Shown: one piece after another, positions 9,023 to 18,320 of the stretch
How positions within the stretch are numbered: the first letter of the stretch is position 1
How the letters are laid out: every line of letters starts with the position of its first letter
Source: JBNGOQ01 sp050589645
GTDB lineage: Bacteria > Bacteroidota > Bacteroidia > Flavobacteriales > Flavobacteriaceae
Direction of reading: 5' to 3'
DNA: 64,000 nucleotides
Assembly: GCF_050589645.1 (NCBI RefSeq)
Contig: NZ_JBNGOQ010000003.1
Span: 372,001 to 436,000 of the forward strand
Program-made: the position numbers and the translations under genes
Notes under the pieces: generated by a model
Databases searched by the model: none
Seen by the model: the letters and a program-made list of their open reading frames with translations, nothing else
Told to the model about the DNA's origin: nothing

Positions 9023-10417
9023 ATGAAAAATAGAATAATTATACTGTTAGTTATAGTTCTTTTTTGGGGATGCAGCGAAGAGTTTACGGAATTGGCACCT
9101 ATTTCCAATAGAAATGAAGCAGATTTCTTTAACGATACAAGTGATTTTGTAGCTTCCTTAAATGCCAGCTATGCCGGATTGCAATCTGACAAAGTTTATG
9201 GACGGGCGTATTGGACAATGTTCGAGATGCGCGGCGATAATACAGATCAGGGCCCCGATGCCACTGGTCTTGCCAGACAATTTTCAGAAATAAACGCCTT
9301 TACCGAAGATCCCCTAAATGAGCAGGTAGGTGCTGCATGGGAGGGATCCTATTTGGTAATTGCCAATTGCAATGTAATTCTCGACAGAATAGATCCGGTG
9401 GAAATAGAGACCGGTCTAAAAAATAGGATTATCGGTGAAGCCCTTTTTCTAAGATCCTTAATGTACTATCATTTGGCCGTGGCGTTTGGAAACATTCCCC
9501 TTCAATTGACACCTTTTGTCCCCGGGGATGAATTGGTGCAGGTAGATGCTAGTACGATATATGCACAGCTCATCACCGATCTAGAGACGGCAGAGGCCAA
9601 TTTACCAATAAGTTATTCGGCCGCTGATCTGGGAAGGGCTACCAAAGGCGCGGCGGCCACCCTATTGGCCAAAGTATTGTTGACCGTTGGTCAAAGCGCT
9701 GCAGCTGAAACCGTACTAAGACGAATTGTGGATAACTACGGGTACTCTCTTGTGGGCGACTATGCCAATTTATGGGGTACAGCAAATGAGAATAACCAGG
9801 AATCCATTTTTGAGGTACAGTATCTAAGTGGCGGAATAGGCCAGGGGAGTGCCTTTTCCAACGAGTTTTCCCCTAGTGCTATATTACAGACCGGACAGGG
9901 TTTTGGAAGAAACCGACCCACTGCTACAATGGAGAATGCATATGAGGCGGGAGACCTTAGGTTTACAATATCTATGGGGACTTCCTGGATCAACGAGAAC
10001 AGTGAGACCGTGATACAAAACTTCGTACGAAAATATGAGAGCGATCCACCCACAGAGAACGACTCCGATATTAATTTTGTTGTTTTTCGCTATGCAGATG
10101 TACTGCTTATGTTGGCCGAGGCATTGGGCGAGACGGCCGAGAGTTATGCTTTGATAAACCAGGTAAGAACGCGTGCAGGACTTCCGGACATAGATGCCGC
10201 CACCCCAGGAACATTTGAAGAAAAACTGCTTAAGGAAAGACAGGTAGAACTTGCTTTTGAAAACCACCGTTGGGCAGATATCAAAAGATTCGGGGTCGTT
10301 GTTCAAAAGCTTACGGAAGCAGAACCGCAAATAGATGCCAGTGCCATTAGAAATCTGTTTTTTATACCGCAGCGCGAAATGGATATCAATACCAATTTTG
10401 TACAGAACAGTAATTAA
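9023..10417 (+). CDS. SusD/RagB-family nutrient-binding lipoprotein
   Basis: A 464-aa lipoprotein with a signal ending in FWGC (lipid-anchored Cys near residue 17). The SusD fold is seen in helix-rich TPR-like parts: FLRSLMYYHLAVAFGNIPL, GRATKGAAATLLAKVLL, and the C-terminal LLKERQVELAFENHRWADIKRFG block that closes most SusD proteins. It forms the lid over the SusC barrel and captures the glycan or peptide at the cell surface. At 464 residues it is somewhat shorter than many SusD proteins (about 500-600), which hints at a smaller ligand. It is followed by about 120 bp without a gene and then the PIG-L deacetylase. Confidence 0.93.
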   Translation: MKNRIIILLVIVLFWGCSEEFTELAPISNRNEADFFNDTSDFVASLNASYAGLQSDKVYGRAYWTMFEMRGDNTDQGPDATGLARQFSEINAFTEDPLNEQVGAAWEGSYLVIANCNVILDRIDPVEIETGLKNRIIGEALFLRSLMYYHLAVAFGNIPLQLTPFVPGDELVQVDASTIYAQLITDLETAEANLPISYSAADLGRATKGAAATLLAKVLLTVGQSAAAETVLRRIVDNYGYSLVGDYANLWGTANENNQESIFEVQYLSGGIGQGSAFSNEFSPSAILQTGQGFGRNRPTATMENAYEAGDLRFTISMGTSWINENSETVIQNFVRKYESDPPTENDSDINFVVFRYADVLLMLAEALGETAESYALINQVRTRAGLPDIDAATPGTFEEKLLKERQVELAFENHRWADIKRFGVVVQKLTEAEPQIDASAIRNLFFIPQREMDINTNFVQNSN

Positions 10418-10539
10418 TAGTAAACTTGATGGAGTTAGTTTGGTCGGCGCCCGAATCATGAATTTTCCTGCTTACCTTTTTTGAAAAGGCTTTTGCAGCT
10501 ATTGATTTAATAATGTAACCACACCTTAAATAAAAGATT

Positions 10540-11436
10540 ATGAAAAAATATATTGTTATTATTTGTGTTATTTATGCAGGCTTTGGCCAAGTGCACGGGC
10601 AGGAAAACGACGATGCAAAGTTGAACATTATTGCCATTGGGGCACACCCGGACGACTGCGATTCCAAATTTGGTGGTACCGCGGCGCTTTTTGCGAAAAT
10701 GGGACATAACGTGAAGTTTTTGGCACTTACCAATGGCGATGCGGGTCATCAGAGTATGGGCGGAGGCGTTTTGGCAAAAAGAAGACGCGCCGAGGCAAAA
10801 AAAGCCGGGGAAATACTTGGGATCCAATACGACGTACTGGACAACCACGATGCCGAACTTATACCCACCCTTAACGTGAGGCATCAGGTAATCCGGAAAA
10901 TAAGGGAATGGGACGCCGACATTGTTTTGGGCCTTAGGCCCAACGATTATCACCCTGACCATAGAAATGCGGGAATCGTGGTGCAAGATGCCGCCTATCT
11001 GGTAATTGTACCCAATGTAACTCCCGATACCCCACCCTTGAAAAAGAACCCCGTCTTTTTATATATGAAGGATAACTTTAAAAAACCCTACCCCTTTTCC
11101 AAGGACATAGCAGTGGTCATCGATGAGGTAATAGATACGAAAGTGGCGGCCTTGGCAGCACATGATTCACAGATGTTCGAGTGGTTGCCCTGGGTCAGCG
11201 GTGCAGATATGACACAAATACCTTCGGGAAAGACCGAGAGATTGGCCTGGTTAAAAGAACGTTGGGCAAGGGAAAAAACATGGACCGATAGCGAAAAAGA
11301 GGCCATAAAAAAATGGTATCCCAATACGGATATTTCCAAGGTTAAACATGTAGAATTTTTTGAAGTGTGCGAGTATGGAAAGCAGCCCAACGAGGAGGAG
11401 ATAAAAAAGCTCTTCCCCGTAATAGGGAAAAAGTAA
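10540..11436 (+). CDS. Secreted PIG-L/LmbE-family N-deacetylase
   Basis: A 298-aa protein with a signal peptide (first 20 residues). The family's zinc-binding motifs are both present: AHPDD at about residues 35-39 and HPDH at 138-141. Known PIG-L enzymes remove acetyl groups from N-acetylglucosamine units, for example in GPI precursors, mycothiol or bacillithiol precursors and some antibiotics. Here the signal peptide and the position after SusC/SusD place it in the periplasm or at the surface, acting on the imported glycan or sugar conjugate. It is followed 36 bp later by the MFS transporter. Confidence 0.88.
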   Translation: MKKYIVIICVIYAGFGQVHGQENDDAKLNIIAIGAHPDDCDSKFGGTAALFAKMGHNVKFLALTNGDAGHQSMGGGVLAKRRRAEAKKAGEILGIQYDVLDNHDAELIPTLNVRHQVIRKIREWDADIVLGLRPNDYHPDHRNAGIVVQDAAYLVIVPNVTPDTPPLKKNPVFLYMKDNFKKPYPFSKDIAVVIDEVIDTKVAALAAHDSQMFEWLPWVSGADMTQIPSGKTERLAWLKERWAREKTWTDSEKEAIKKWYPNTDISKVKHVEFFEVCEYGKQPNEEEIKKLFPVIGKK

Positions 11437-11472
11437 CCGTAACATTCAATAATCCTTAATATCCAAAAGCCA

Positions 11473-12720
11473 GTGACCACTTCAAAAAAGTATTTTCATA
11501 TCATTGGATTGGTTATGCTGATATTCTTTGTGATATCATTCATAACCAATATCCTTAATTCCATAATTTTTGATGTAAAGAACAGTTTTGACCTGAGTCT
11601 TACCCTGACGGGATTATTGCCATTCGCCTTTTTTATAGCGTACGGGGTAATGTCCATTCCTGCAGGGTTTTTATCGGAGAAGTACAGCAGCAAGTCGCTT
11701 TTGTTCATGTCCTTTCTGATAATGACCCTTGCCTCGCTGGGATTTGTTTTTTTTCCCGGTTATGTAGTTTTTAGCATAACGTTGTTTGCTTTGGGTTGCT
11801 GTATGGCCGTGCTGCAAGTGGTAATCAACCCCATGCTGCGGGTTGCTGGAGGGGAAGAACATTTTGCCTTTAATTCCGTTCTTGCCCAATTGGTATTCGG
11901 TCTGGCTTCCTTTGCCAGTCCTTTTCTTTATAAATACTTGGTCAATGAAACATCGGCCACCCAGGGATTGGCCAAGGCACTGAGAAGCCTTGTTCCGGTT
12001 AATTTACCCTGGGTTTCCCTATACATTGTATTCTCGTTTATTGCCTTTGTTCTAATGATATCGGTACTGTCCGTAAAATATCCCCGATTTGAAAGACAGG
12101 CCGATGAGAAGGCCGGTGACTCAAGGTCCTATTTAGACCTCCTGAAAAACAAATGGACCTTGCTCTATTTTTTTGGCATATTCTGTTATGTGGGGGCCGA
12201 ACAGGGGATAGGAAATTGGATTTCCCAGTTTCTGTTCGAATACCACGGTTTGGACGCACAGACCATTGGCGCCAATACGGTGGCTTACTTTTGGGCAATG
12301 CTTACCGTAGGTTGCCTTTTAGGACTGCTGCTGTTAAAATTTATTGATAGTAGAAAGCTTTTGATCGGTGCCACATTAATTTCAATAATCTGTTTGGTTA
12401 TTGCGCTGTTGGGCACTTCGAAAATGTCGCTACTGGCATTTCCCATGGTTGGTTTCTTTATATCGGTAATGTGGTCCATTATTTTCTCACTTGCCCTTAA
12501 TTCTGTAAAGGAACATCATGGATCACTTTCTGGAATTTTGTGTACCGGTATCGCAGGAGGAGCTATCATTCCCTTTATCATAGGAGGACTGGGCGAGATC
12601 TTGGACTTGCGATCCGGGATGTTTTTCCTGTTGCTCCCGTTAGGGTTCATATTTTCCATCGGTTTTTGGTCAGACCCGCTGGTTAACAACAAAACCATCA
12701 GTATTAAAAAAGGAAATTAG
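11473..12720 (+). CDS. Sugar MFS transporter of the FHS/FucP-like type
   Basis: A 415-residue protein with about twelve hydrophobic helices in two halves. Typical MFS loops are present (GVMSIPAGFLSEKYSSKSLL after TM2) and the sequence resembles fucose/glucose/galactose-type permeases found in Bacteroidota glycan loci. It would carry the released monosaccharide into the cytoplasm, where the ROK kinase encoded 10 bp later could phosphorylate it. The start used here is GTG at 11473; the first ATG in frame is at 11515, which would remove part of TM1, so GTG is preferred. Confidence 0.85.
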   Translation: MTTSKKYFHIIGLVMLIFFVISFITNILNSIIFDVKNSFDLSLTLTGLLPFAFFIAYGVMSIPAGFLSEKYSSKSLLFMSFLIMTLASLGFVFFPGYVVFSITLFALGCCMAVLQVVINPMLRVAGGEEHFAFNSVLAQLVFGLASFASPFLYKYLVNETSATQGLAKALRSLVPVNLPWVSLYIVFSFIAFVLMISVLSVKYPRFERQADEKAGDSRSYLDLLKNKWTLLYFFGIFCYVGAEQGIGNWISQFLFEYHGLDAQTIGANTVAYFWAMLTVGCLLGLLLLKFIDSRKLLIGATLISIICLVIALLGTSKMSLLAFPMVGFFISVMWSIIFSLALNSVKEHHGSLSGILCTGIAGGAIIPFIIGGLGEILDLRSGMFFLLLPLGFIFSIGFWSDPLVNNKTISIKKGN

Positions 12721-12730
12721 AGAAACGGCC

Positions 12731-13567
12731 ATGGAAGTATTGGGTGTTGATATAGGTGGTACGGCTATGAAAATTGGCAACGTACTTGGTGATGACATTC
12801 TAAGGATGTCCTATGTTTCGGTAAACAGGGAATTGACCGCGAAAGAGACCTTGGCAAGTCTTTTTAAATGCCTAGATGAGCGTATTGAGGCTGAAATCAG
12901 TGCCATTGGGGTGGGCGTGCCAGCGGTGGTAGACCCCGTCAAGGGAATTGTTTATGACGTGCAGAACATTCCGTCGTGGAAAGAAATACCACTGAAGGAG
13001 ATGCTTGAAAAACGCTACGAAAGACCTGTCTATATTAACAATGATGCCAATTGTTTTGCCCTTGGGGAAAAATACTTTGGCAAGGCTAAAGCCTTCAGGA
13101 ATTTTGTGGGACTGTCTATTGGTACAGGTCTGGGTATGGGAATAATAATTGATGACAAATTGTACAATGGCGTACTTTCCGGGGCAGGGGAACTTGGAAT
13201 GGTAGCGTATAGGGAAGGTATATTGGAAAACTATGCCAGTAGCTTCTTTTTTTTAAAACATTATAAAATGAGCGGTAAGGAACTATATGAAATGGCAGGT
13301 GAAGGAAATAAAAGGGCATTACAGGCTTTTAAGGAATTTGGAAGCCATTTGGGGGAGGCTGTCAAGAACATTTTGTACATGTATGCGCCAGAAGCCATAA
13401 TCTTTGGGGGGTCAATAAGCAAGGCCTATCCCTTTTTCAGAAAATCGATGGAGCATGCCCTAAAATCCTTTGCCTACCCAAAACAACTGGAAAATCTAGA
13501 GATAGAGTGCTCGGACTTACGGGAGTCGGCAGTTTTGGGTGCCGCTGCGTTATGCCGACAAATTTAA
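12731..13567 (+). CDS. ROK-family sugar kinase without the usual zinc motif
   Basis: A 278-aa ROK protein. The ATP-phosphate loop DIGGTAMKIG is at residues 7-16, the catalytic Asp lies in INNDANC (about residue 105), and SIGTGLGMGIIID is the second phosphate motif. Most ROK kinases then have a GH...CxCGxxGCxE zinc site. Here the corresponding stretch reads GAGELGMVAY and no Cys cluster follows, so the zinc finger is absent and Glu replaces the usual substrate-binding His region. No N-terminal HTH is present, so it is an enzyme rather than a repressor. It likely phosphorylates the imported sugar. The next gene's start overlaps its end only if the upstream ATG is used. Confidence 0.85.
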   Translation: MEVLGVDIGGTAMKIGNVLGDDILRMSYVSVNRELTAKETLASLFKCLDERIEAEISAIGVGVPAVVDPVKGIVYDVQNIPSWKEIPLKEMLEKRYERPVYINNDANCFALGEKYFGKAKAFRNFVGLSIGTGLGMGIIIDDKLYNGVLSGAGELGMVAYREGILENYASSFFFLKHYKMSGKELYEMAGEGNKRALQAFKEFGSHLGEAVKNILYMYAPEAIIFGGSISKAYPFFRKSMEHALKSFAYPKQLENLEIECSDLRESAVLGAAALCRQI

Positions 13568-13580
13568 CAACGACCAAAAA

Positions 13581-16193
13581 ATGAGAAAAAATATACTGAT
13601 TCTTCTAGTTTTCTGTTATCTAAAAGCGCTGGCAGTAACACCCAAAAAAGTTGAGATTACCATCGACAATAATAAGGAAGGAGCCCCTATAACATTGGGA
13701 ATTCCCTTTCCCATTGGGGAGCTTGGTTCTATAGATAATGTTCGCCTGCTGAGCAAAACAGGAAAGGAAATTGCCTGTCAGACCACTGAGGTAAGTACGT
13801 GGGCTCCCGTTGACGACAGTATTAAATGGATCTGGGTATTTTTCTTTTCGGAAGCGTCCAACGATTACATATTGGAATACGGGGAGGGCATAATCACCAA
13901 ACCTCCTGTAAAACGCATAGTATCTACCAACAATATGCGGCCATCCGGGGGCATTAACGTAAATACAGGACCACTTTTCTTCACCATAAACAAAAAGGGC
14001 AATGGTTTTCTGGACAAGGTGTATTTGGATTTGGATGGGGACGGCAAATTTATGGAGGAAGAACTCCTGGCCTCTTCAGAGGATAATCATAGAGGCACTT
14101 TTTTGGATATTTTGGATGATGCGGGAATAGATAACTCAAAAGCGGTCATCAATGAGGTCTTTAGGGAAAAGGGATCGGGGCCCATGCATACCATTTTTAG
14201 GATAGAGGGAACATATCATTACAATAAGGAAGACAATAACCTTTCCCCTTTTACGGTAAGACTACATGCCTATGCCGATAAATCATATATTAGGGTACTG
14301 CATACCCTGACCTATACGGGAATTCCCGATAAGCACAAAATGCAACAAGGCGAGCACGCCAATATAGCCACGCAGAACAGCAAAATACTCTCCGAAGATA
14401 CCACCAATGATCCGGGATGGACGCAACCCAATGATAGAATTTCGGGCTGCGGACTTACCTTAAAATATCATTTGAGCAGCGATGTGCAGGTTACCATGCC
14501 AGTTACGGAAGGCGGTTGGTACGATGAGAAGGCCCAAGTGAAGCTCCAACAATATGAATCCCTGGGTACGGAAACCTGTGGTGTAATGCAGACAGGGCCT
14601 GAGAGAACCATTGAGGAGCAATTTTCGTCCGCAACAACGCGGACCAAGGCTTTTGAAGCATCAATTTATAAGGGAGGTAAAATGGTAAAGGAAACCCAAA
14701 AGGCCGAGGGATGGACCAATATTTCGGATGGATCAAAGGGTATCTCCATAGGAATAAAAAACTTTGTAAAAGAATACCCCAAGAGTTTGGAAATCGACCC
14801 CAAGGACCTGACCATTACAGGGTATATATGGCCATCAAAGCACGGCCCGATGAGCTTTGCCAGAAAGGACACCAAACCGGATGGCCAAATGCTCGACAAT
14901 TTTGCGCAAGGCACGGCCAAAACAACAGAATTCATATACTACTTTCACAAGGGCAACGACACCGGTGAAATTAAAAAAACCATGGATTATGTGTTGAAAG
15001 CCCCCGTTGCCCATGCCTCCCCGGAATGGTATATGGGTTCCAAGGTATACGGAAATATGGCTCCGGTCTCAAAGAACTGGCCCGAATATGAAAATGCCCT
15101 TCAATACAAGTACCATTGGTGGTCTTATAACCAACAATGGCAGCCATGGTATGGAATGTTCAACTACGGGGATGGGAAAACCCATTATTTTGGGGATAAA
15201 TGGTTTCAATGGAACAACAATGAACCTACGGTGGATTTTATGTTATGGACCAATTTTATGCGGACCGGAGATCCCAAGTATTATCATTTGGCCCAGGGCA
15301 TGAGCAGACATACCATGGATGTGGACAATATTCACTGGCCCAAGAAACGAAATTATGTGGGCCAGATCAATGATGCCATTGATTTTTGGGATTATAAGGA
15401 CGAACCGGAATCTACCCCTTATCTGGGAATAGGAAGAAGGCACGCACGTGAACATTGGCATGCACTGTTAAGTGCCCACGTCTGGATACAAGGATGGATA
15501 GCCTCTTATTACCTTACTGCGGACCAACGTGCTTTGGAAGTTGCCAAGATGACCGGTGACACTTACATAAGACACATTTGGGGAGACCATGATCTTAGAG
15601 GTAGACGATTGTATTTATCGGTACTTAATTTGGTAGAGCTATACGATGCCACAAAACTCAAAAAATACAAAATCGAACTGGACGAGCGAGTGGCCACTAT
15701 TCTTGCGTTACAGCAAGAGCAAGGGGGCAACCTGTTGTTGGATAGATTTGGGTACAGCCAGACCTATGTGGCCCAGGGATTGTACAAATATTACCAAATA
15801 ACAGGAAATACCGAAGTGAAAAAAGCACTGCTGACGCATGCCCGATGGGTTAGGGACGTACCTCCGTTAAACCATGAGATGGAGTCCTATCTGGCTACTA
15901 TATATCCGCTACTTATCGGGTATGAGTTTAGCCATAACCCAAGTTTTTTACAAGAAGCGATAGAGCGTTCAGAAGTATTGAAGGTTTCCGATTTACCGGA
16001 AAAGGATACGGCTTTTTCAAACCAAAAGGAATATAGTGAAGCCTTATTGGGGGTGTCCAACCTTCCAAAAAGTTCCAAGGGCTTCACCAATTGGGAAATC
16101 AACCAAGGCCTAAGGGTCTTTGGATGGACCCATGCCTATAATATCCCCTATTTGCTGTATTGGCTTGATGAAGAATCTGGGACACAGAAATAA
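13581..16193 (+). CDS. Exo-rhamnogalacturonan lyase-like (PL26/YetA-type) secreted protein
   Basis: The start at 13581 is chosen because MRKNILILLVFCYLKALA is a clear signal peptide; an upstream ATG at 13539 only adds a non-signal leader overlapping the kinase. The resulting 870-aa protein has an N-terminal RIFT-barrel-like domain with the pattern GIPFPIGELGS...WAPVDDSIKWIWVFF. A middle beta domain follows, then a C-terminal alpha/alpha-barrel region rich in Trp, Tyr and His (about residues 480-860, including HAREHWHALLSAHVWIQGW). This matches the three-part architecture of Penicillium PcRGLX and Bacillus YetA. That family cleaves rhamnogalacturonan backbones from the end. The exact substrate of this homologue is unknown, and it closes the glycan operon just before a terminator. 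Confidence 0.72.
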   Translation: MRKNILILLVFCYLKALAVTPKKVEITIDNNKEGAPITLGIPFPIGELGSIDNVRLLSKTGKEIACQTTEVSTWAPVDDSIKWIWVFFFSEASNDYILEYGEGIITKPPVKRIVSTNNMRPSGGINVNTGPLFFTINKKGNGFLDKVYLDLDGDGKFMEEELLASSEDNHRGTFLDILDDAGIDNSKAVINEVFREKGSGPMHTIFRIEGTYHYNKEDNNLSPFTVRLHAYADKSYIRVLHTLTYTGIPDKHKMQQGEHANIATQNSKILSEDTTNDPGWTQPNDRISGCGLTLKYHLSSDVQVTMPVTEGGWYDEKAQVKLQQYESLGTETCGVMQTGPERTIEEQFSSATTRTKAFEASIYKGGKMVKETQKAEGWTNISDGSKGISIGIKNFVKEYPKSLEIDPKDLTITGYIWPSKHGPMSFARKDTKPDGQMLDNFAQGTAKTTEFIYYFHKGNDTGEIKKTMDYVLKAPVAHASPEWYMGSKVYGNMAPVSKNWPEYENALQYKYHWWSYNQQWQPWYGMFNYGDGKTHYFGDKWFQWNNNEPTVDFMLWTNFMRTGDPKYYHLAQGMSRHTMDVDNIHWPKKRNYVGQINDAIDFWDYKDEPESTPYLGIGRRHAREHWHALLSAHVWIQGWIASYYLTADQRALEVAKMTGDTYIRHIWGDHDLRGRRLYLSVLNLVELYDATKLKKYKIELDERVATILALQQEQGGNLLLDRFGYSQTYVAQGLYKYYQITGNTEVKKALLTHARWVRDVPPLNHEMESYLATIYPLLIGYEFSHNPSFLQEAIERSEVLKVSDLPEKDTAFSNQKEYSEALLGVSNLPKSSKGFTNWEINQGLRVFGWTHAYNIPYLLYWLDEESGTQK

Positions 16194-16219
16194 GCTAGTA
16201 TCACAACTTCAAAACAAAG

Positions 16220-16246
16220 AAGCTCGCAATTTGCGAGCTTTTATTC
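16220..16246 (+). terminator. Rho-independent terminator after the glycan operon
   Basis: The arms AGCTCGCAA and TTGCGAGCT pair perfectly over 9 bp with a one-base loop centre and are followed by a T-rich tail. It lies 27 bp after the stop of the PL26-like gene. The 230 bp from here to the next gene contain no convincing coding region. Confidence 0.85.
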
Positions 16247-16476
16247 TAAGGTAATTTTGATAGCAGTCTTCCGTTTTAAGTTGGGCCCAACCAGATTCAT
16301 GATAATCCCATAAACGCAACGGTTGACCAAGTGGACCAGGGATGATTATTGCCGAGTGTCCAAATAGCCATTGTTTTGGTTCTTATCTGTATTTAGAAAG
16401 AACAAATAATGAGCTATACCTTCAAGGATTCCCACGGAGGCACTGCGTTCTTTGCATAGTGTACAATCCGTCCGTA

Positions 16477-17460
16477 TTATACAGATATTGGTATCTGTTC
16501 TTCCTCGCGGTCGGTTGCTATAGCCGGGGTAATGGAAAGCCTTGAGAGCTCATTCCTTGTTTCGTCTGGCATGCTGATATCCATGGATTTTATAGCCGAT
16601 TCCAATTGATCTAGGTTACGGGCTCCGATAATTGGGGCTGTGATGCTTTCATGCGATTCGACCCACGATATCGCAAGTGCTACGGGATCGTAATCGTTAT
16701 CCTTACAGAAATTGACAAATTCCTTGGTGATTGTTTGGTAAGTACGGTCCTTATATCGCTTTTGATACATTTCATTAGTTGTAAATCGCCCCTCTTTGGA
16801 GTTTTCATTTTCTAAATACTTACCGGTCAGCATTCCCCCTGCCAAAGGGCTATAGGGAACCACACCAAGATTTTCACTTTTTGCCAAAGGAAGAATCTCG
16901 GTTTCGCATTGCCTTTTCAATAAACTGTACATTGGCTGAACGCAACTGATAGGGGCATAATGCAGTTGATTATTAATTGAAATGGCTTTCATAATTTGCC
17001 AAGCTGCAAAATTGCTGATTCCTACATAAAGTATCTTACCCTGCCTAACGAAGTCATTAAGTGTGGATAAGCTTTCGGTAAGAGGTGTGTCCTTATCAAA
17101 ACAATGTAGATAATAAATATCTATATATTCGGTTTTAAGTCGTTTCAAGCTTTTTTCTAGTTCTCGAGTTAAGTGCAATCTGCTCAGACCCCTATCGTTT
17201 ACGCCCATTCCAGTTGGATAATAGGCTTTTGTGGATACTATAACTTCTTCTCGATGCTGTTGCATCAATCCACCTAGAATTTTTTCAGATTCCCCATCGG
17301 CATATACATTTGCACAATCAAAAAAGTTGATGCCTTTATCCCTTGACAAACTGTACATTTTCTTACACATTGCCTTGTCGGCACCATCACCAAAGGTCAT
17401 GGTTCCCAAACAGAGCGAAGAGACCTTGAGCCCCGTATTTCCTAATCTATTATACTTCAT
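16477..17460 (-). CDS. Aldo/keto reductase
   Basis: A 327-aa NADP-dependent aldo/keto reductase with the full catalytic set visible: Asp and Tyr in FFDCANVYADGESE, Lys in VIVSTKAYYP, and His in IYYLHCFDKDTPL. The C-terminal cofactor loop ITAPIIGARNLDQLESAIKS is also present. It reduces an aldehyde or ketone in the cytoplasm. It is the last gene of a tightly packed four-gene unit on the minus strand (CGNR regulator, GNAT, ATP-grasp, AKR), only 7 bp behind the ATP-grasp gene. The context suggests that its substrate is a product of the ligase or acetyltransferase. Confidence 0.9.
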   Translation of the reverse strand: MKYNRLGNTGLKVSSLCLGTMTFGDGADKAMCKKMYSLSRDKGINFFDCANVYADGESEKILGGLMQQHREEVIVSTKAYYPTGMGVNDRGLSRLHLTRELEKSLKRLKTEYIDIYYLHCFDKDTPLTESLSTLNDFVRQGKILYVGISNFAAWQIMKAISINNQLHYAPISCVQPMYSLLKRQCETEILPLAKSENLGVVPYSPLAGGMLTGKYLENENSKEGRFTTNEMYQKRYKDRTYQTITKEFVNFCKDNDYDPVALAISWVESHESITAPIIGARNLDQLESAIKSMDISMPDETRNELSRLSITPAIATDREEEQIPISV

Positions 17461-17467
17461 GTTAATT

Positions 17468-18313
17468 TTATTTTTGGTTTAGAACGTTTAAATCCAATTG
17501 TCTGAGCAGCGATGCTTTAAAAGAAGAAATGAAGTGTTGTCTCGCTTCCGGAGATAACGCATCCAACGACAAATACGGGTTTAGATCTTCCAATTCAACC
17601 AATAATAGCTTTCCATCCGTTAGTCTACAGGCATCGACCCGCTGTATGCCATGCCCCAGGGCGTTCCATTCGATAAATTTAGTCGCAAATTGTAAGTCCT
17701 CCCTTGATGGCTTGTATTGCTCCAACACCCATCTTTTTTCTTTGTCAGGGGCGTACAAGGCATATTGAAAATCGGAATCGACAAAGTAAAATGAGACTTC
17801 ATATTCAAAATCCACATAGGGCTGTACGATATATCCCTTTAAATTCAAATTTGGTAAATCCTGATGGGAGACCTGCTTCATCCCAATTGAATCTGCCCCA
17901 TTTTTTAATTTCAAAATATACGTTTCAGAAACGGGCAGTTTTTCCATAGCCGTTAGATCTTCAATGGATGGAATCACCGGGTAATTTTCCTTTGTCAAAT
18001 CAAGCAAGTGTTGTTTTCCCTTCATATCCCCTTTTCCAGTCAGTGCGTTGTATACCAAAATGTTCATATGATCGATCCGCTCCACGAACTTCTGGAAATA
18101 ATCTTTGTAATAGATAACGGATCCCGTGTTTCTGAAAACAATAATGTCCACGATACTTTCAAAGTCTTTTGAATGGAGTGGGTGACAAATAAGAATTTTA
18201 AACGTATCCCTAAGCTGATCTATGATATAAAGATCTTCCTCATAGTACTTTCTGCCTTTTGCAGGGTAATAAAAATCAGTTAAATAAAGGATGGAATATT
18301 CTTTTGTTCCCAT
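17468..18313 (-). CDS. ATP-grasp fold carboxylate-amine ligase-like protein
   Basis: A 281-residue protein lacking a strong name. The ATP-grasp elements are recognisable: a Lys-containing strand YILKLKNGADSIGMKQV (about residues 150-167), the hinge strand YIVQPYVDFEYEVSFYFV, and the metal-binding end RVDACRLTDGKLLLVELEDLNPYLSLD with its Glu and Asn. The N-terminal 100 residues look like the Rossmann-type pre-ATP-grasp domain. Such enzymes couple ATP to joining a carboxylate with an amine or thiol. Being in one unit with an acetyltransferase and an aldo/keto reductase, it could make a small modified amino acid or peptide. No substrate can be assigned. Confidence 0.65.
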   Translation of the reverse strand: MGTKEYSILYLTDFYYPAKGRKYYEEDLYIIDQLRDTFKILICHPLHSKDFESIVDIIVFRNTGSVIYYKDYFQKFVERIDHMNILVYNALTGKGDMKGKQHLLDLTKENYPVIPSIEDLTAMEKLPVSETYILKLKNGADSIGMKQVSHQDLPNLNLKGYIVQPYVDFEYEVSFYFVDSDFQYALYAPDKEKRWVLEQYKPSREDLQFATKFIEWNALGHGIQRVDACRLTDGKLLLVELEDLNPYLSLDALSPEARQHFISSFKASLLRQLDLNVLNQK

Positions 18314-18320
18314 GTAGCGC

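Noticed and set aside
9884..10459. A 191-codon frame on the minus strand inside susD
   Set aside because: It is fully antisense to a clear SusD gene and has no domain, signal or promoter; it arises from codon bias.
16342..16545. A 67-codon + strand frame between the terminator and the aldo/keto reductase
   Set aside because: It has no promoter, no domain, and overlaps the end of the aldo/keto reductase gene in antisense.
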